Below are positions 34,470 through 42,909 of a DNA stretch of 64,000 nucleotides, piece after piece. The number at the start of each line of letters is the position of its first letter. Positions within the stretch are counted from its first letter, which is position 1. The DNA lies in the NCBI RefSeq assembly GCF_027947575.1, contig NZ_CP116256.1, forward strand, positions 2,170,001-2,234,000. The letters are read 5' to 3'. The position numbers and the translations under genes are program-made. The stretch is from Streptomyces rubrogriseus. GTDB taxonomy: Bacteria > Actinomycetota > Actinomycetes > Streptomycetales > Streptomycetaceae. The notes beneath the pieces are model-generated. The model had not been told where the DNA came from and ran no database searches. It saw only the letters and a list, made by a program, of their open reading frames with translations.

Positions 34470-34798
34470 GCAAATTGAATTTACCCAGCGAAATTCGAAA
34501 TTGCATCGCCGGATGGGGTTACGAATGGGCGCCTCGTGTGTTATCACGCGGGCGCGTGCTTCCGCGCGAGGCGGCGGCGTTATGAGGGGGTTTGACGGGG
34601 GCGCAAGCCGCAAATCGGGCAGCATGTGGATCGGGTCACAATCGCGTAACCCGTGCGAGACGTGTCCGAAATGTGAAGATCGTTAGTCGTGAAATCTTTG
34701 TGTTTAGGTCCGAAGAAAGCGGGCAGAAGAATACGGGAAGCTGCGCTGAGTAGAATTCTTAAATTCTGCTTGTGCGAGTATCCGGAATTCCCTCCGAT
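34470..34798. other. AT-rich regulatory region upstream of ectA
   Basis: 329 bp with no supported gene. Its composition is clearly less GC-rich than the surroundings, especially 34470-34510 and 34680-34800. It contains tandem GAAATTC/GAAATTG near ectA (34490-34503), a GlnR-like box, and AGAATT-CTTA-AATTCT (34752-34767), a perfect AT-rich inverted repeat close to the 3' end of the next gene. It should hold the ectABCD promoter and the 3' end of the minus-strand aminotransferase transcript. Confidence 0.6.
34635..34650. promoter_or_regulatory. GlnR-box-like site upstream of ectABCD
   Basis: GTCAC-N6-GTAAC, one base off the gTnAc-n6-GaAAc type GlnR box, about 170 bp upstream of the ectA ATG. 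GlnR, the nitrogen regulator, has been reported to repress ectABCD in S. coelicolor, so a site here is plausible. Assigned by eye. Confidence 0.4.
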
Positions 34799-35926
34799 TC
34801 ATCCTTCCAAAAGGCCGGGTCCGGTCGGCCGCTCCCACGCCTCCTCGGCGGCCCGCCGGGCGGCCTCCGGGTCGGCCTTCACGCCCCGCTCGGCCAGCGC
34901 GGCACCCAGTGCCGCCAGGCAGCCCTGCACGGCCCCGCGCGTCGCGTCCGGACCGTAGTGGTTGACCCGGATCATCTCGCCCGCCAGCGCGCCGCCGCCC
35001 GCCGCCAGCGGCAGCGCCGGGTCGGACTCCAGGGCACGGGCCACCAGCGCGGACGCGTCGACGTCCGACGGCGTGCGCAGGGTCGTCGCCACCGGCGCCG
35101 CGTCCCTCGCCTCGTACACGTACGGCTCCAGGCCGCCCAGCGCGAGCGCGCCGGCCCGGGTGGCCGCCGCCGCGGACGCGTGCCGCGCCATCACCGTGCC
35201 GGGGCCCTCCGCCTCGATGCGCTCGACGCAGGCCTCCAGCGCGAGCATCTCCAACTGCGCCGGCGCGTGCAGCAGCGCCTTGCGCCCGCCGTCGATCCAG
35301 CGCTCCTTCCAGTCGAGGAGCGACAGGTACGACCGCCGCGGGGCGTTCGGGTTCGCCGCCATGCGGGCCCAGGCCCGCTCGCTCACCGACACCGCCGAGA
35401 CGCCCGCCGGGCCGCCCATCGCCTTCTGCGCGCCGATGACGCACAGGTCCACGCCCCAGGCGTCCGGCAGCACCGGCTCCGCGCCCACCGAGGCCACGGC
35501 GTCCAGGTAGAACAGCGCGCCGCGCGCCCGGACCACCTCGCCGATCTCCGCGACCGGGTTGGTGTTGCCGGTCGCCGCCTCGGCGTGCACCAGGGACACG
35601 AAGTCGATCTCCGGGTGCTCGGCCAGGGCCCGGCCGACCTGCTCGGCGGAGACGGCCGTGTGGAACGGCACGGCGAGGTCGTGCACGGTCGCGCCGCAGT
35701 CCCGCAGCCAGTTCCCGAAGGTCTGCCCGTACGGTCCCGTGACGACGTTCAGCGCGACGGTGCCGGGCCCCGCGGCGGCGCGGATGGCACCCTCCAGCGG
35801 CAGCAGCGCCTCGCCCTGCATGACCACCACGTCCTGGCCGGTACCGAGCAGGCGCGCGACCCGGTCCTCGATCGCGGCGAAACGTCCGGCGCTCAGCGGG
35901 GGGAGGTCCAGGAAGGGATGGGTCAC
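34799..35926 (-). CDS. Alanine-glyoxylate/serine-pyruvate aminotransferase family protein
   Basis: 375 aa from GTG 35926 (AAGAGAGCACCGCC before it); the frame is open much further but the extension shadows the divergent gene. Class-V PLP fold, type I: GTGQDVVVMQGEALLPLEGAIRAA, VTGPYGQTFGNWLRDCGA, FVSLVHAEAATGNTNP, FYLDAVASVGAEP, and the PLP lysine in VIGAQKAMGGPAGVSAV. The wider family moves amino groups between alanine/serine and glyoxylate/pyruvate; some members are aminoethylphosphonate enzymes. It is not in the ect operon, being separated from it by the AT-rich region. Confidence 0.87.
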   Translation of the reverse strand: MTHPFLDLPPLSAGRFAAIEDRVARLLGTGQDVVVMQGEALLPLEGAIRAAAGPGTVALNVVTGPYGQTFGNWLRDCGATVHDLAVPFHTAVSAEQVGRALAEHPEIDFVSLVHAEAATGNTNPVAEIGEVVRARGALFYLDAVASVGAEPVLPDAWGVDLCVIGAQKAMGGPAGVSAVSVSERAWARMAANPNAPRRSYLSLLDWKERWIDGGRKALLHAPAQLEMLALEACVERIEAEGPGTVMARHASAAAATRAGALALGGLEPYVYEARDAAPVATTLRTPSDVDASALVARALESDPALPLAAGGGALAGEMIRVNHYGPDATRGAVQGCLAALGAALAERGVKADPEAARRAAEEAWERPTGPGLLEG

Positions 35927-36103
35927 GGCGGTGCTCTCTTCGGTGACGGCGGGTGTGCGGCGCGGGTACGCGGCGTACGGAGTCGAGAGTAACCATGGCG
36001 TCCGCCGGCACTCGCGCCGGAGTGCTTCCGTTGCGACACCCCCACGCCCGGAATCGTGGCTTCCGTCACAGCCGAAGAGATCACCGCCTGATGGACTGGG
36101 CCC

Positions 36104-36586
36104 GTGTTCCTCGTACTCCTGCTGATCGTCGTGGTCGCCGTGGTGTCCGCCGTCGGCCTGACCGGCCACGGCGCGAGCGTCCTCGCCGCCCGCCGCGCCC
36201 GGGGAACGGGCACCGGACCGGCGCTGCACGCCCTCGCCGCCTTCGCCGGTGCCGCCGCCGTCGCGGTGTACGCCTGGGGGGTACTGCACGTGACCGGCGC
36301 CGTCATGGAGTCCGACGGCGGCGCGAGTTCCGCGCCGGCGCCGCCCTGCCGCACCCCCGGGAACGAGGAGCGCGCCCTCCACGTCATCGACCAGTCCGTC
36401 TCCTTCCTGCCGCTGGGTTTCGTCTGCGAGACCACCGACGGTGGCGAGTACACCAGCGACGACGTCCCCGGCTACGTCAACCCCGCCACCGCCGCCCTGG
36501 CCCTGACCGCCGTCGCGGGCGCCGTCGGGGCGGGGTGCGCGAGCGAGGCGCGCGCCCGCGCGACAGCGCGCGGCGACGGCCGGTGA
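36104..36586 (+). CDS. Small membrane protein, unknown function
   Basis: 160 aa. Three hydrophobic segments: FLVLLLIVVVAVVSAVGL (about 2-19), LHALAAFAGAAAVAVYAWGVL (about 41-61) and PATAALALTAVAGAVGAGC (about 126-144). Between the second and third is a loop with two cysteines (PPCRTP, GFVCETT) that could form a disulfide outside the cell. I do not recognise the family. Its end lies 43 bp before the amidohydrolase start, whose own promoter is visible, so the two need not be co-transcribed. Confidence 0.7.
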   Translation: MFLVLLLIVVVAVVSAVGLTGHGASVLAARRARGTGTGPALHALAAFAGAAAVAVYAWGVLHVTGAVMESDGGASSAPAPPCRTPGNEERALHVIDQSVSFLPLGFVCETTDGGEYTSDDVPGYVNPATAALALTAVAGAVGAGCASEARARATARGDGR

Positions 36587-36616
36587 CCGGCCCCGGACGG
36601 GTGTGCGGGCACCGTT

Positions 36617-36622
36617 TAGGGT
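36617..36622 (+). promoter_or_regulatory. -10 box giving a leaderless amidohydrolase mRNA
   Basis: TAGGGT (TAnnnT) ends 7 bp before the ATG at 36630. This TAnnnT-N7-ATG arrangement is the usual sign of leaderless transcription in Streptomyces; no Shine-Dalgarno is present. Confidence 0.5.
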
Positions 36623-36629
36623 GCGGGGC

Positions 36630-37721
36630 ATGAGCGATCGCGCGGTGCTGCACGTGAAGGGTCGGGTGCTCGTCGGACCGGAGGAGGTCCGGGACGAGGT
36701 GTGGGTGATCGACGGCCGGATCTCCTACGACCGCCCCGCGGGCGCCGCCGACGTCCGCACCGTCGAGGGATGGGCGCTGCCCGGCCTGGTCGACGCGCAC
36801 TGCCACGTCGGCCTCGACCAGCACGGCGCCGTCCCCGCGGACGTGGCCGAGAAGCAGGCGCTGACCGACCGCGAGGCGGGCACCCTGCTCCTGCGCGACG
36901 CGGGCTCGCCGTCCGACACCCGCTGGATCGACGACCGCGAGGACCTCCCGAAGATCATCCGGGCCGGCCGGCACATCGCCCGCACCCGCCGCTACATCCG
37001 CAACTACGCCTGGGAGGTCGAGCCCGACGACCTCGTCGCCTACGTCGCCCAGGAGGCCCGGCGCGGCGACGGCTGGGTGAAACTGGTCGGCGACTGGATC
37101 GACCGCGACCTCGGCGACCTGTCGGCCTGCTGGCCGCGCGGCGCCGTCGAGGCGGCCATCGCCGAGGCCCACCGCCTCGGCGCCCGCGTCACCGCGCACT
37201 GCTTCGCCGAGGACTCGCTGCGCGACCTGGTCGAGGCCGGCATCGACTGCGTCGAGCACGCCACGGGACTGACCGACGACACGATCCCGCTCTTCGCCGA
37301 GCGCGGCGTCGCCATCGTCCCCACCCTGGTCAACATCGCCACCTTCCCCGCCCTGGCCGACGGCGGCGAGTCCCGGTTCCCGCGCTGGTCGGCCCATATG
37401 CGCCGGCTCCACGAACGCCGCTACGACACCGTCCGGAGCGCCTACGACGCCGGCATCCCGGTCTTCGTCGGCACCGACGCGGGCGGTGCCCTCGCCCACG
37501 GACTGGCCGGGGCCGAGGTCGCCGAGCTGGTCACCGCGGGCATCCCGCCCGTCGAGGCCCTCGCCGCGACGACCTGGGCCGCCCGGCGCTGGCTCGGCCG
37601 GCCCGGCCTGGACGAGGGCGCGCCGGCGGACCTGGTGGTGTACGAGCAGGACCCGCGCGCGGACGTGCGCGTGCTGACCGCTCCGCGCCGGGTCGTACTC
37701 AACGGGCGGGTCGTCGGTTGA
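36630..37721 (+). CDS. Amidohydrolase family protein
   Basis: 363 aa from ATG 36630. Metal-dependent TIM-barrel hydrolase: N-terminal beta segment VLHVKGRVLVGPEEVRDEVWVIDGRI, LPGLVDAHCHVGLD (HxH metal site, about 54-67), LVGDWIDRDLG (possible bridging lysine replaced), RVTAHCFAEDSLRD, DCVEHATGL, and GTDAGGALAHGL with the conserved Asp. Resembles imidazolonepropionase/prolidase-like members. Substrate unknown. Probably leaderless. Confidence 0.88.
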   Translation: MSDRAVLHVKGRVLVGPEEVRDEVWVIDGRISYDRPAGAADVRTVEGWALPGLVDAHCHVGLDQHGAVPADVAEKQALTDREAGTLLLRDAGSPSDTRWIDDREDLPKIIRAGRHIARTRRYIRNYAWEVEPDDLVAYVAQEARRGDGWVKLVGDWIDRDLGDLSACWPRGAVEAAIAEAHRLGARVTAHCFAEDSLRDLVEAGIDCVEHATGLTDDTIPLFAERGVAIVPTLVNIATFPALADGGESRFPRWSAHMRRLHERRYDTVRSAYDAGIPVFVGTDAGGALAHGLAGAEVAELVTAGIPPVEALAATTWAARRWLGRPGLDEGAPADLVVYEQDPRADVRVLTAPRRVVLNGRVVG

Positions 37722-37918
37722 CCGACGGGAGTGACGCCGGGGAACACCCGTGCCGGAAGATGCGACGAAGATTCGAATAGATTCGCCAAAACCCCACGAA
37801 GGGGTGAAGTGCCCTCGGTTCACTGACGGTTCGGCGGACGCGGGGACATTCTGTCCGGGTCCCAAGCACGTCGCTCATGCGTGCCCCGCACGCATGTCTC
37901 ACTGGGGGTCCCACCACC

Positions 37919-38880
37919 TTGAACGGCAACACCTTCCGCCTGCCCGCACGCCGTCTCGCCACCGTCGCGGCGGCCACGGCCCTGGCCGCGGGTCCCGCGA
38001 CCCTGGCCGGCGCGGGGTCCGCCCACGCGACCGGCGACCACGGCCGCGCGAGCGCCACCGTGCTGCGCACCGGGCTCGACGTCTCCCTGCTCAACAAGAC
38101 CGTGCACGTCCCGCTCGCGGTCACCCTCAACGAGGTGCAGGCGCCCGAGAGCGCCGAGAAGACCGCGCTCACCGCCCGGCTGGACGGCGTCGACGGCGGA
38201 AAGCCGTTCAGCGTGCTGCGCGCCGACGTGGCCGAGGCGAGGGCGACGGCCACCGCCGCGAAGAGCGAGGGCTCCACCACGCTGGCCCGCGCCAGGCTGC
38301 ACGTCCCCGGCCTGCCGCTGCTCTCGGTGATCGAGGTCCAGGAGGTCACCTCCACGGCGACCTGCGAGGCCGGGAGGAAGCCGGTCGCCGACGCCGACCT
38401 CCTGGGACCCGTGACCGTCCTCGGCAAGAAGGTCACGCTCACCACCGGCGGGACGACGGACGTGAAGGTGCCCGGCGTCGGCGAGGTGCGGCTCGACCTC
38501 TCGAAGGAGGAGACGACCTCCCGCACGGCCGCCGCCACCGCACTCGAACTCAAGGTCTCCGTCAACCCCGGTGACCTGAACGTCGCCGAGGTCGACGGCA
38601 CCGTCACCCTGGCGAAGGCGACCTGCGAGTCCCCGGCCGCCCCCGCGGACGAGGCCGGGCAGCCCCCGGCGAAGGCCGACGCGCCCCCGGCCGGGCAGGA
38701 CGCGGAACAGCCCGCCGAGCCCGCGGCCGACGTGCAGGCCCAGGGCGCCCGCACCGAGGCCGAGGCCGACCTCGCCGAGACCGGCGGCAGCTCGGCGACG
38801 CCGTACGTCGCGGCCGGAGCCGCGGCCCTGGTCCTGGCGGGCGGCGGCGCACTCGCCCTGTCCGCCGCAGGCGCACCTGA
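37919..38880 (+). CDS. LAETG-anchored surface protein (SCO1860-like), frameshifted at the C-terminal tail
   Basis: About 320 aa. TTG 37919 is preferred (GGGGG 9 bp upstream); ATG 37877 is an alternative. Signal peptide NGNTFRLPARRLATVAAATALAAGPATLA. The exported part is beta-rich, then Pro/Ala-rich, ending in the sortase signal ADLAETGGSS, followed by a hydrophobic helix (TPYVAAGAAALVLAGGGALAL). The charged tail is missing in frame: the frame runs on to 40084 across the antisense cobC gene. One extra C near 38866 would give SARRRT and stop at 38878-38880, a normal sorting tail. The family is attached to peptidoglycan by a class E sortase in Streptomyces. Function unknown. Confidence 0.78.
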
Positions 38881-39174
38881 CGCACGGCCGGGCGGCTCCG
38901 GGACGGGCGGCCCTGCGGTGCCGGACCTGGCCGGGACGGGGGCGGTTCGGGGACCGTGTGCGGCGCGGGCTGCGGCGTGGCGCCGGTCCGGACGGACGGC
39001 GGCGCGCTGCGGGCCGGTCCCGGTGCGGGTGCGGTCGGCGCGTGGGCGGGGGTTAGCCGTCCCCGTTCCGGGGGTAGGCGGCGTGGCGCCGGTCCTGGTG
39101 GGTGGCGGGGCGTCGGGGTCGTGTCCCGGCGCGGGCGGGGCCGGCCGGGAGGGGCCGGCCGGGGGGCGGGTGAC
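38881..39174. other. GC-rich spacer between convergent genes
   Basis: 294 bp with no credible gene in any frame. Repeated GGCCGGCC blocks at 39139-39146 and 39153-39160 can fold as a hairpin just beyond the cobC stop (39175) and may end the cobalamin transcript. The long frames crossing it are by-products of GC content. Confidence 0.5.
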
Positions 39175-40263
39175 TCAGGTCGGTTTCGTCGCCGTCACCG
39201 CCTGCTCCAGCGCGTTCAGGAAGCCCTCCGTCGTCGCCCGGTCCCGTACCGCCAGCCGCAGCCAGCCGTCGCCCAGACCGGGGAACGTGTCCCCGCGCCG
39301 GACCGCGTACCCCAGGTCGCGCAAGCGGTGCCGTACGGCGGACGCGTGCGGGACGGCGACCAGCACGAAGGGACCCTCGGCCGGTCCGGCGACCCGCACC
39401 CCGGCATCGGCCAACTCCGCCAGCCCGGCGACGAGTCGGTCCCGGTCGGCGGCGATGCGGTGGGCGGCGTGGGCGGCCTCCGCCAGCGCCCGCGGCGCCA
39501 CGCACGCCTCGGCCGCCGCCAGCGCGGGCGTGGACACCGGCCACAGCGGCTGCGCGCGCTCCAGCCCGGCGACCGTCTCCGGTTCCGCGAGGACGTACCC
39601 GATGCGCAGCCCCGCAAGGCCCCACGTCTTGGTGAGGCTGCGCAGGACGACGAGCCCGGTTACGTCCGTCCGCCCGGCCAGTGCCTCCCGCTCGCCCGGC
39701 ACCGCGTCCATGAACGCCTCGTCCACGACCAGCGTCCGCCCGGGCCGGGCCAGCGACGCGAGTACGCCCGCCGGGTGCAGCACCGAGGTCGGGTTCGTCG
39801 GGTTGCCGACCACCACCAGGTCGGCGTCCTCGGGGACGGCGGCCGGGTCGAGGCGGAAGCCGTCCGCCGCCCCCAGCAGCACCCGGCCCACCGTGTGCCC
39901 GGCGTCGCGCAGCGCCGCCTCCGGCTCGGTGAACTGGGGGTGCACCACGACCGGCCGGCGCACCTTCAGCGCCCGCGCCAGCAGCACGAACGCCTCCGCC
40001 GCGCCCGCCGTCAGCAGCACCCGCTCCACCGGCAGCCCGTGCCGCGCCGCCACCGCCGCCCGCGCGGCCCGACCGTCCGGGTAGGCGGCGAGCGAACCGA
40101 GCGAGGCGGCGACGTGCTCGCGCAGCCAGGCCGGGGGAGTGTCCGCGCGGACGTTCACCGCGAGGTCCACCAGCGCCGCACCGTCGTCGCGCACCTCGGC
40201 GTCCCCGTGATGGCGCAGGTCGAGGCCGTCGGCCTCAGTGTGCATGGGAGTGTGCGTGTCCAT
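39175..40263 (-). CDS. cobC: L-threonine-O-3-phosphate decarboxylase-like / CobC aminotransferase-fold protein
   Basis: 362 aa. Class I/II PLP fold: LAVNVRADTPPAWLREHV, YPDGRAARAAVAARHGLP, LTAGAAEAFVLLARAL, VVVGNPTNPTSVLHP, and the PLP lysine in VVLRSLTKTWGLAGLRIGYVLA. It is the actinobacterial (Rv2231c-like) CobC type, expected to supply the aminopropanol-phosphate arm of the cobalamin nucleotide loop. The start at 40263 or 40245 overlaps the 3' end of the cbiX gene, so it is the last gene of the cobM operon. Confidence 0.88.
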   Translation of the reverse strand: MDTHTPMHTEADGLDLRHHGDAEVRDDGAALVDLAVNVRADTPPAWLREHVAASLGSLAAYPDGRAARAAVAARHGLPVERVLLTAGAAEAFVLLARALKVRRPVVVHPQFTEPEAALRDAGHTVGRVLLGAADGFRLDPAAVPEDADLVVVGNPTNPTSVLHPAGVLASLARPGRTLVVDEAFMDAVPGEREALAGRTDVTGLVVLRSLTKTWGLAGLRIGYVLAEPETVAGLERAQPLWPVSTPALAAAEACVAPRALAEAAHAAHRIAADRDRLVAGLAELADAGVRVAGPAEGPFVLVAVPHASAVRHRLRDLGYAVRRGDTFPGLGDGWLRLAVRDRATTEGFLNALEQAVTATKPT

Positions 40264-41152
40264 GCCCGTGATGGTGCCCGTGGTGGTGGTCGCCGTCGTC
40301 GTCGGGGTGGAAGTGCGGCTGCTGCGGCAGCCCCACCTTGTCCTCGAACCCCGGCAGCGCGATCCGGTACACGCAGCTGTCGCAGTTCATCCGCAGGTCG
40401 CCGCCGACGGCCTCCTCGTACCGCTCCCACACCAGGTCGAGCAGCTCCGGCTCGGGCCCGATCACGTCCGCCGACCGCACCTCCGCCTCCGGATGCGCGG
40501 CGGCCCACTCCTCGGTCTGGTGCCGGACCCGGTCCGGGAGGATGCCGGTGAACAGGAAGTACGGCAGCACCACGACCCGCCGCGCCCCCAGCCGCACGCA
40601 CCGGTCCAGGCCGCCGGGCACGTCCGGCTTCGCCAGCGACACGAACGCCGTCTCCACACCCGCGTAACCGCGCCCCTCCCACAGCAGCCGGGCCGCCTTG
40701 AACACCTCGGCGTTGGCGTCCGGGTCGGTCGACCCGCGCCCGACCAGCAGCACGGTCACCTCGGCCGGGTCCCAGGCCGGATCGACCGCCTCCGCCAGAC
40801 GCCGCTCCAGCACCCGCAGCAGCGCGGGGTGCGGGCCCAGCGGACGTCCGTACGTGTACGAGATGCCGGGGTGGCGCTCCTTCTCGCGGGACAGGGCCGC
40901 CGGGATGTCGCCCTTGGCGTGCCCGGCGGACACCAGCATCAGCGGCACCGCCGCGAACCGGCGCACACCGCGCTCGACCAGTTCGGCCACCGCGTCGCCC
41001 AGCGGCGGCGGGGACAGCTCGATGAAGCCGCCCGCGACGGGCAGCTCTGGGTGGCGTCGGCCCAGCTCGCGCACGAAGTCGCGGAACGCCTCGGCTCCGG
41101 CCTCGTCCCGGGTGCCGTGGCCGGCGATGAGCAGGGCGGGCGGGGTCGTCAC
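40235..41152 (-). CDS. cbiX: Sirohydrochlorin chelatase (CbiX type) with His-rich tail
   Basis: 305 aa from GTG 41152, overlapping the cobJ stop by 4 bp. Two CbiX repeats: LLIAGHGTRDEAGAEAFRDFV (catalytic His) with PLMLVSAGHAKGDIP, and TVLLVGRGSTDPDANAEVFK with VVLPYFLFTGILPDRV. A CDSCVYR pair of cysteines lies near the end, and the last 25 residues are mostly His with Asp/Gly (HHHGHHHGHGHAHSHAH). It inserts metal into sirohydrochlorin; the tail probably stores or delivers cobalt or nickel. Its last codons overlap the cobC start. Confidence 0.92.
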   Translation of the reverse strand: MTTPPALLIAGHGTRDEAGAEAFRDFVRELGRRHPELPVAGGFIELSPPPLGDAVAELVERGVRRFAAVPLMLVSAGHAKGDIPAALSREKERHPGISYTYGRPLGPHPALLRVLERRLAEAVDPAWDPAEVTVLLVGRGSTDPDANAEVFKAARLLWEGRGYAGVETAFVSLAKPDVPGGLDRCVRLGARRVVVLPYFLFTGILPDRVRHQTEEWAAAHPEAEVRSADVIGPEPELLDLVWERYEEAVGGDLRMNCDSCVYRIALPGFEDKVGLPQQPHFHPDDDGDHHHGHHHGHGHAHSHAH

Positions 41153-42909
41153 AGGTTCTCCTCGGGTTTCTCGGATGCGGACGCCGCGGACCCGGAGGTC
41201 CGGGAAGCGGCGGCAGGGGAGCGGCGGGTCGCCGGGTCCTCCTGCCAGCGGTAGCCGCGCGGTGTCACCATGCGCCCGGAGATCTCCCGGGTCGCGGTGT
41301 TGCCCACCGTCACGACGGTCATCATGTCGACGGTCGCCGGGTCGAGAGCGGCCAGCGTCGACAGGCGGCTCGACTCGTCGGCGCGGGACGCGTTGCGCAC
41401 GACACCCACCGGAGTCGTCGGCTCCCGGTGCTCCGCGAGGATCGCCAGCGCCTTGGGCAGCTGCCAGTCGCGGCCCCGGCTGCGCGGGTTGTAGAACGTC
41501 ACCACCAGGTCCGCCTCCGCCGCAGCCCGCACCCGCCGCTCGATGACCTCCCACGGCGTGTGCAGGTCGGACAGGCTGATCGACACGTGGTCGTGGCCGA
41601 GCGGCGCGCCCAGGACCGCCCCGGCCGCCAGCGCCGCCGTCACGCCCGGCACCCCGACCACGTCGATGTCGTCGGACGCCTCGGCCAGCGCCGGCGAGGC
41701 CATCGCGTACACCCCGGCGTCCCCGCTGCCGATCAGCGCCACGGCGTGCCCGCGCCGCGCCTGTTCGACCGCGGTCCTGGCCCGCTCCTCCTCGGCGCCG
41801 AGCCCCGACTCCAGCACCCGGGTGCCGGGCCGCAGCAGGTCGCGGATCTGGTCGACGTACTGGTCGAGCCCGACCAGCACCGACGCCCGCCGCAGCTCCG
41901 CCCGCGCCCGCGGCGTCACCAGGTCCCGGGCGCCGGGCCCGAGCCCGACCACCGCGAGCCGTCCGCGCCCGGGCCGCCGTACGACCGCGCAGGTCGCCAT
42001 CGCGGGCACCGCCGCCGACTTCCGCTTGGGCACGAGCAGTTCGCCCCCGCGCACCAGCGCCGCCGCCTCCGCGACCGACGGGGTGCCCACGGCCGCGAGC
42101 GGCGCGTCCGAGGGGTTGGGCACCTCGACACCGGCCAACTCGTCGGCGGGGTACGTCACCAGGGGCACCCCCAGCCGCTCCGCCGCCCCGACGATCCCGG
42201 GCTCCCCGGCCTTGGCGTCCACGGTGGCCAGCTCGGCGACCGACGCGGCCGACAGCCCCGCCTCGCGCAGGGCGGCCTCCACCAGGCCGAGTACCTCGTC
42301 CACCGGCGCCCCCCTGGACGCGCCGACGCCGACGACCAGGGACGGCGGCCGCAGGACGACCTCGCCCGCGGCCGGTTCCACCGCACGGTCCGTCACCCGG
42401 ATCCCGCAGGCCCCTTCGGCGGTGACCGGCAGCGGTGGCAGCGGCCACGCCACCTCCGCCCGCAGTGCCACCGGCTCACCGTCCAGCAGGGCCCGCGACA
42501 CTCCGGCGACGTCGCCCTCCACGGGCAGCCCGAGCGTGTCCAGAGCGGCCAGCCCGACCGCGTCGGTCGCCGTCGTCACCACCGGCTCCGCGCCCAGCAC
42601 CTCGCCGACCGCACGGGCCAGTTCGTTGGCGCCGCCCCCGTGCCCGCCGACCAGCGACACGGCGAACCGCCCGCCCTCGTCGACGCACACCACACCGGGG
42701 TCGGTCCGCTTGTCGTCCAGCAGCGGCGCCACCAGCCGGACCACGGCCCCGGTGGCCAGGAAGCACACCAGCCGCTCGCACTCGGCGAACGCGGCCCGCA
42801 CGGCGTCCCCGACGGGACCGTCGTACACCCGCGTGCGGTCCGGCCACGCCGCGGCCAGCCGGTCCCGCGCCGCCGCTCCCGCCGCCGTGGCGGAAATGAG
42901 GCCGATCAA
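41149..42909 (-). CDS. cobJ: CbiG-CobJ fusion: cobalt-precorrin-5A hydrolase domain plus precorrin-3B C17-methyltransferase
   Basis: 586 aa from TTG 42909, chosen because AAGGAG lies 7 bp upstream and the codon overlaps the cobL stop by 4 bp. N-terminal half (about 1-300) is CbiG-like: CFLATGAVVRLVAPLLDDKRTDPGVVCVDEGGRFAVSLVGGHGGGANELA, then GVGASRGAPVDEVLGLV. The C-terminal half is a SAM-dependent tetrapyrrole methyltransferase: LAVVGLGPGARDLVTPRA, ALIGSGDAGVYAMA, VVGVPGVTAALAAGAVLGAPLGHDHVSISLSDLHTPW, VVTFYNPRSRGRDW. It methylates C17 with ring contraction. Confidence 0.93.
   Translation of the reverse strand: MIGLISATAAGAAARDRLAAAWPDRTRVYDGPVGDAVRAAFAECERLVCFLATGAVVRLVAPLLDDKRTDPGVVCVDEGGRFAVSLVGGHGGGANELARAVGEVLGAEPVVTTATDAVGLAALDTLGLPVEGDVAGVSRALLDGEPVALRAEVAWPLPPLPVTAEGACGIRVTDRAVEPAAGEVVLRPPSLVVGVGASRGAPVDEVLGLVEAALREAGLSAASVAELATVDAKAGEPGIVGAAERLGVPLVTYPADELAGVEVPNPSDAPLAAVGTPSVAEAAALVRGGELLVPKRKSAAVPAMATCAVVRRPGRGRLAVVGLGPGARDLVTPRARAELRRASVLVGLDQYVDQIRDLLRPGTRVLESGLGAEEERARTAVEQARRGHAVALIGSGDAGVYAMASPALAEASDDIDVVGVPGVTAALAAGAVLGAPLGHDHVSISLSDLHTPWEVIERRVRAAAEADLVVTFYNPRSRGRDWQLPKALAILAEHREPTTPVGVVRNASRADESSRLSTLAALDPATVDMMTVVTVGNTATREISGRMVTPRGYRWQEDPATRRSPAAASRTSGSAASASEKPEENL

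Noticed and set aside
37877..40084. 735-codon open frame through the LAETG protein and beyond
   Set aside because: After 38880 it reads antisense to cobC as low-complexity Arg/Ser/Pro text. The sorting signal should end near 38880, so the extension is an effect of the frameshift.
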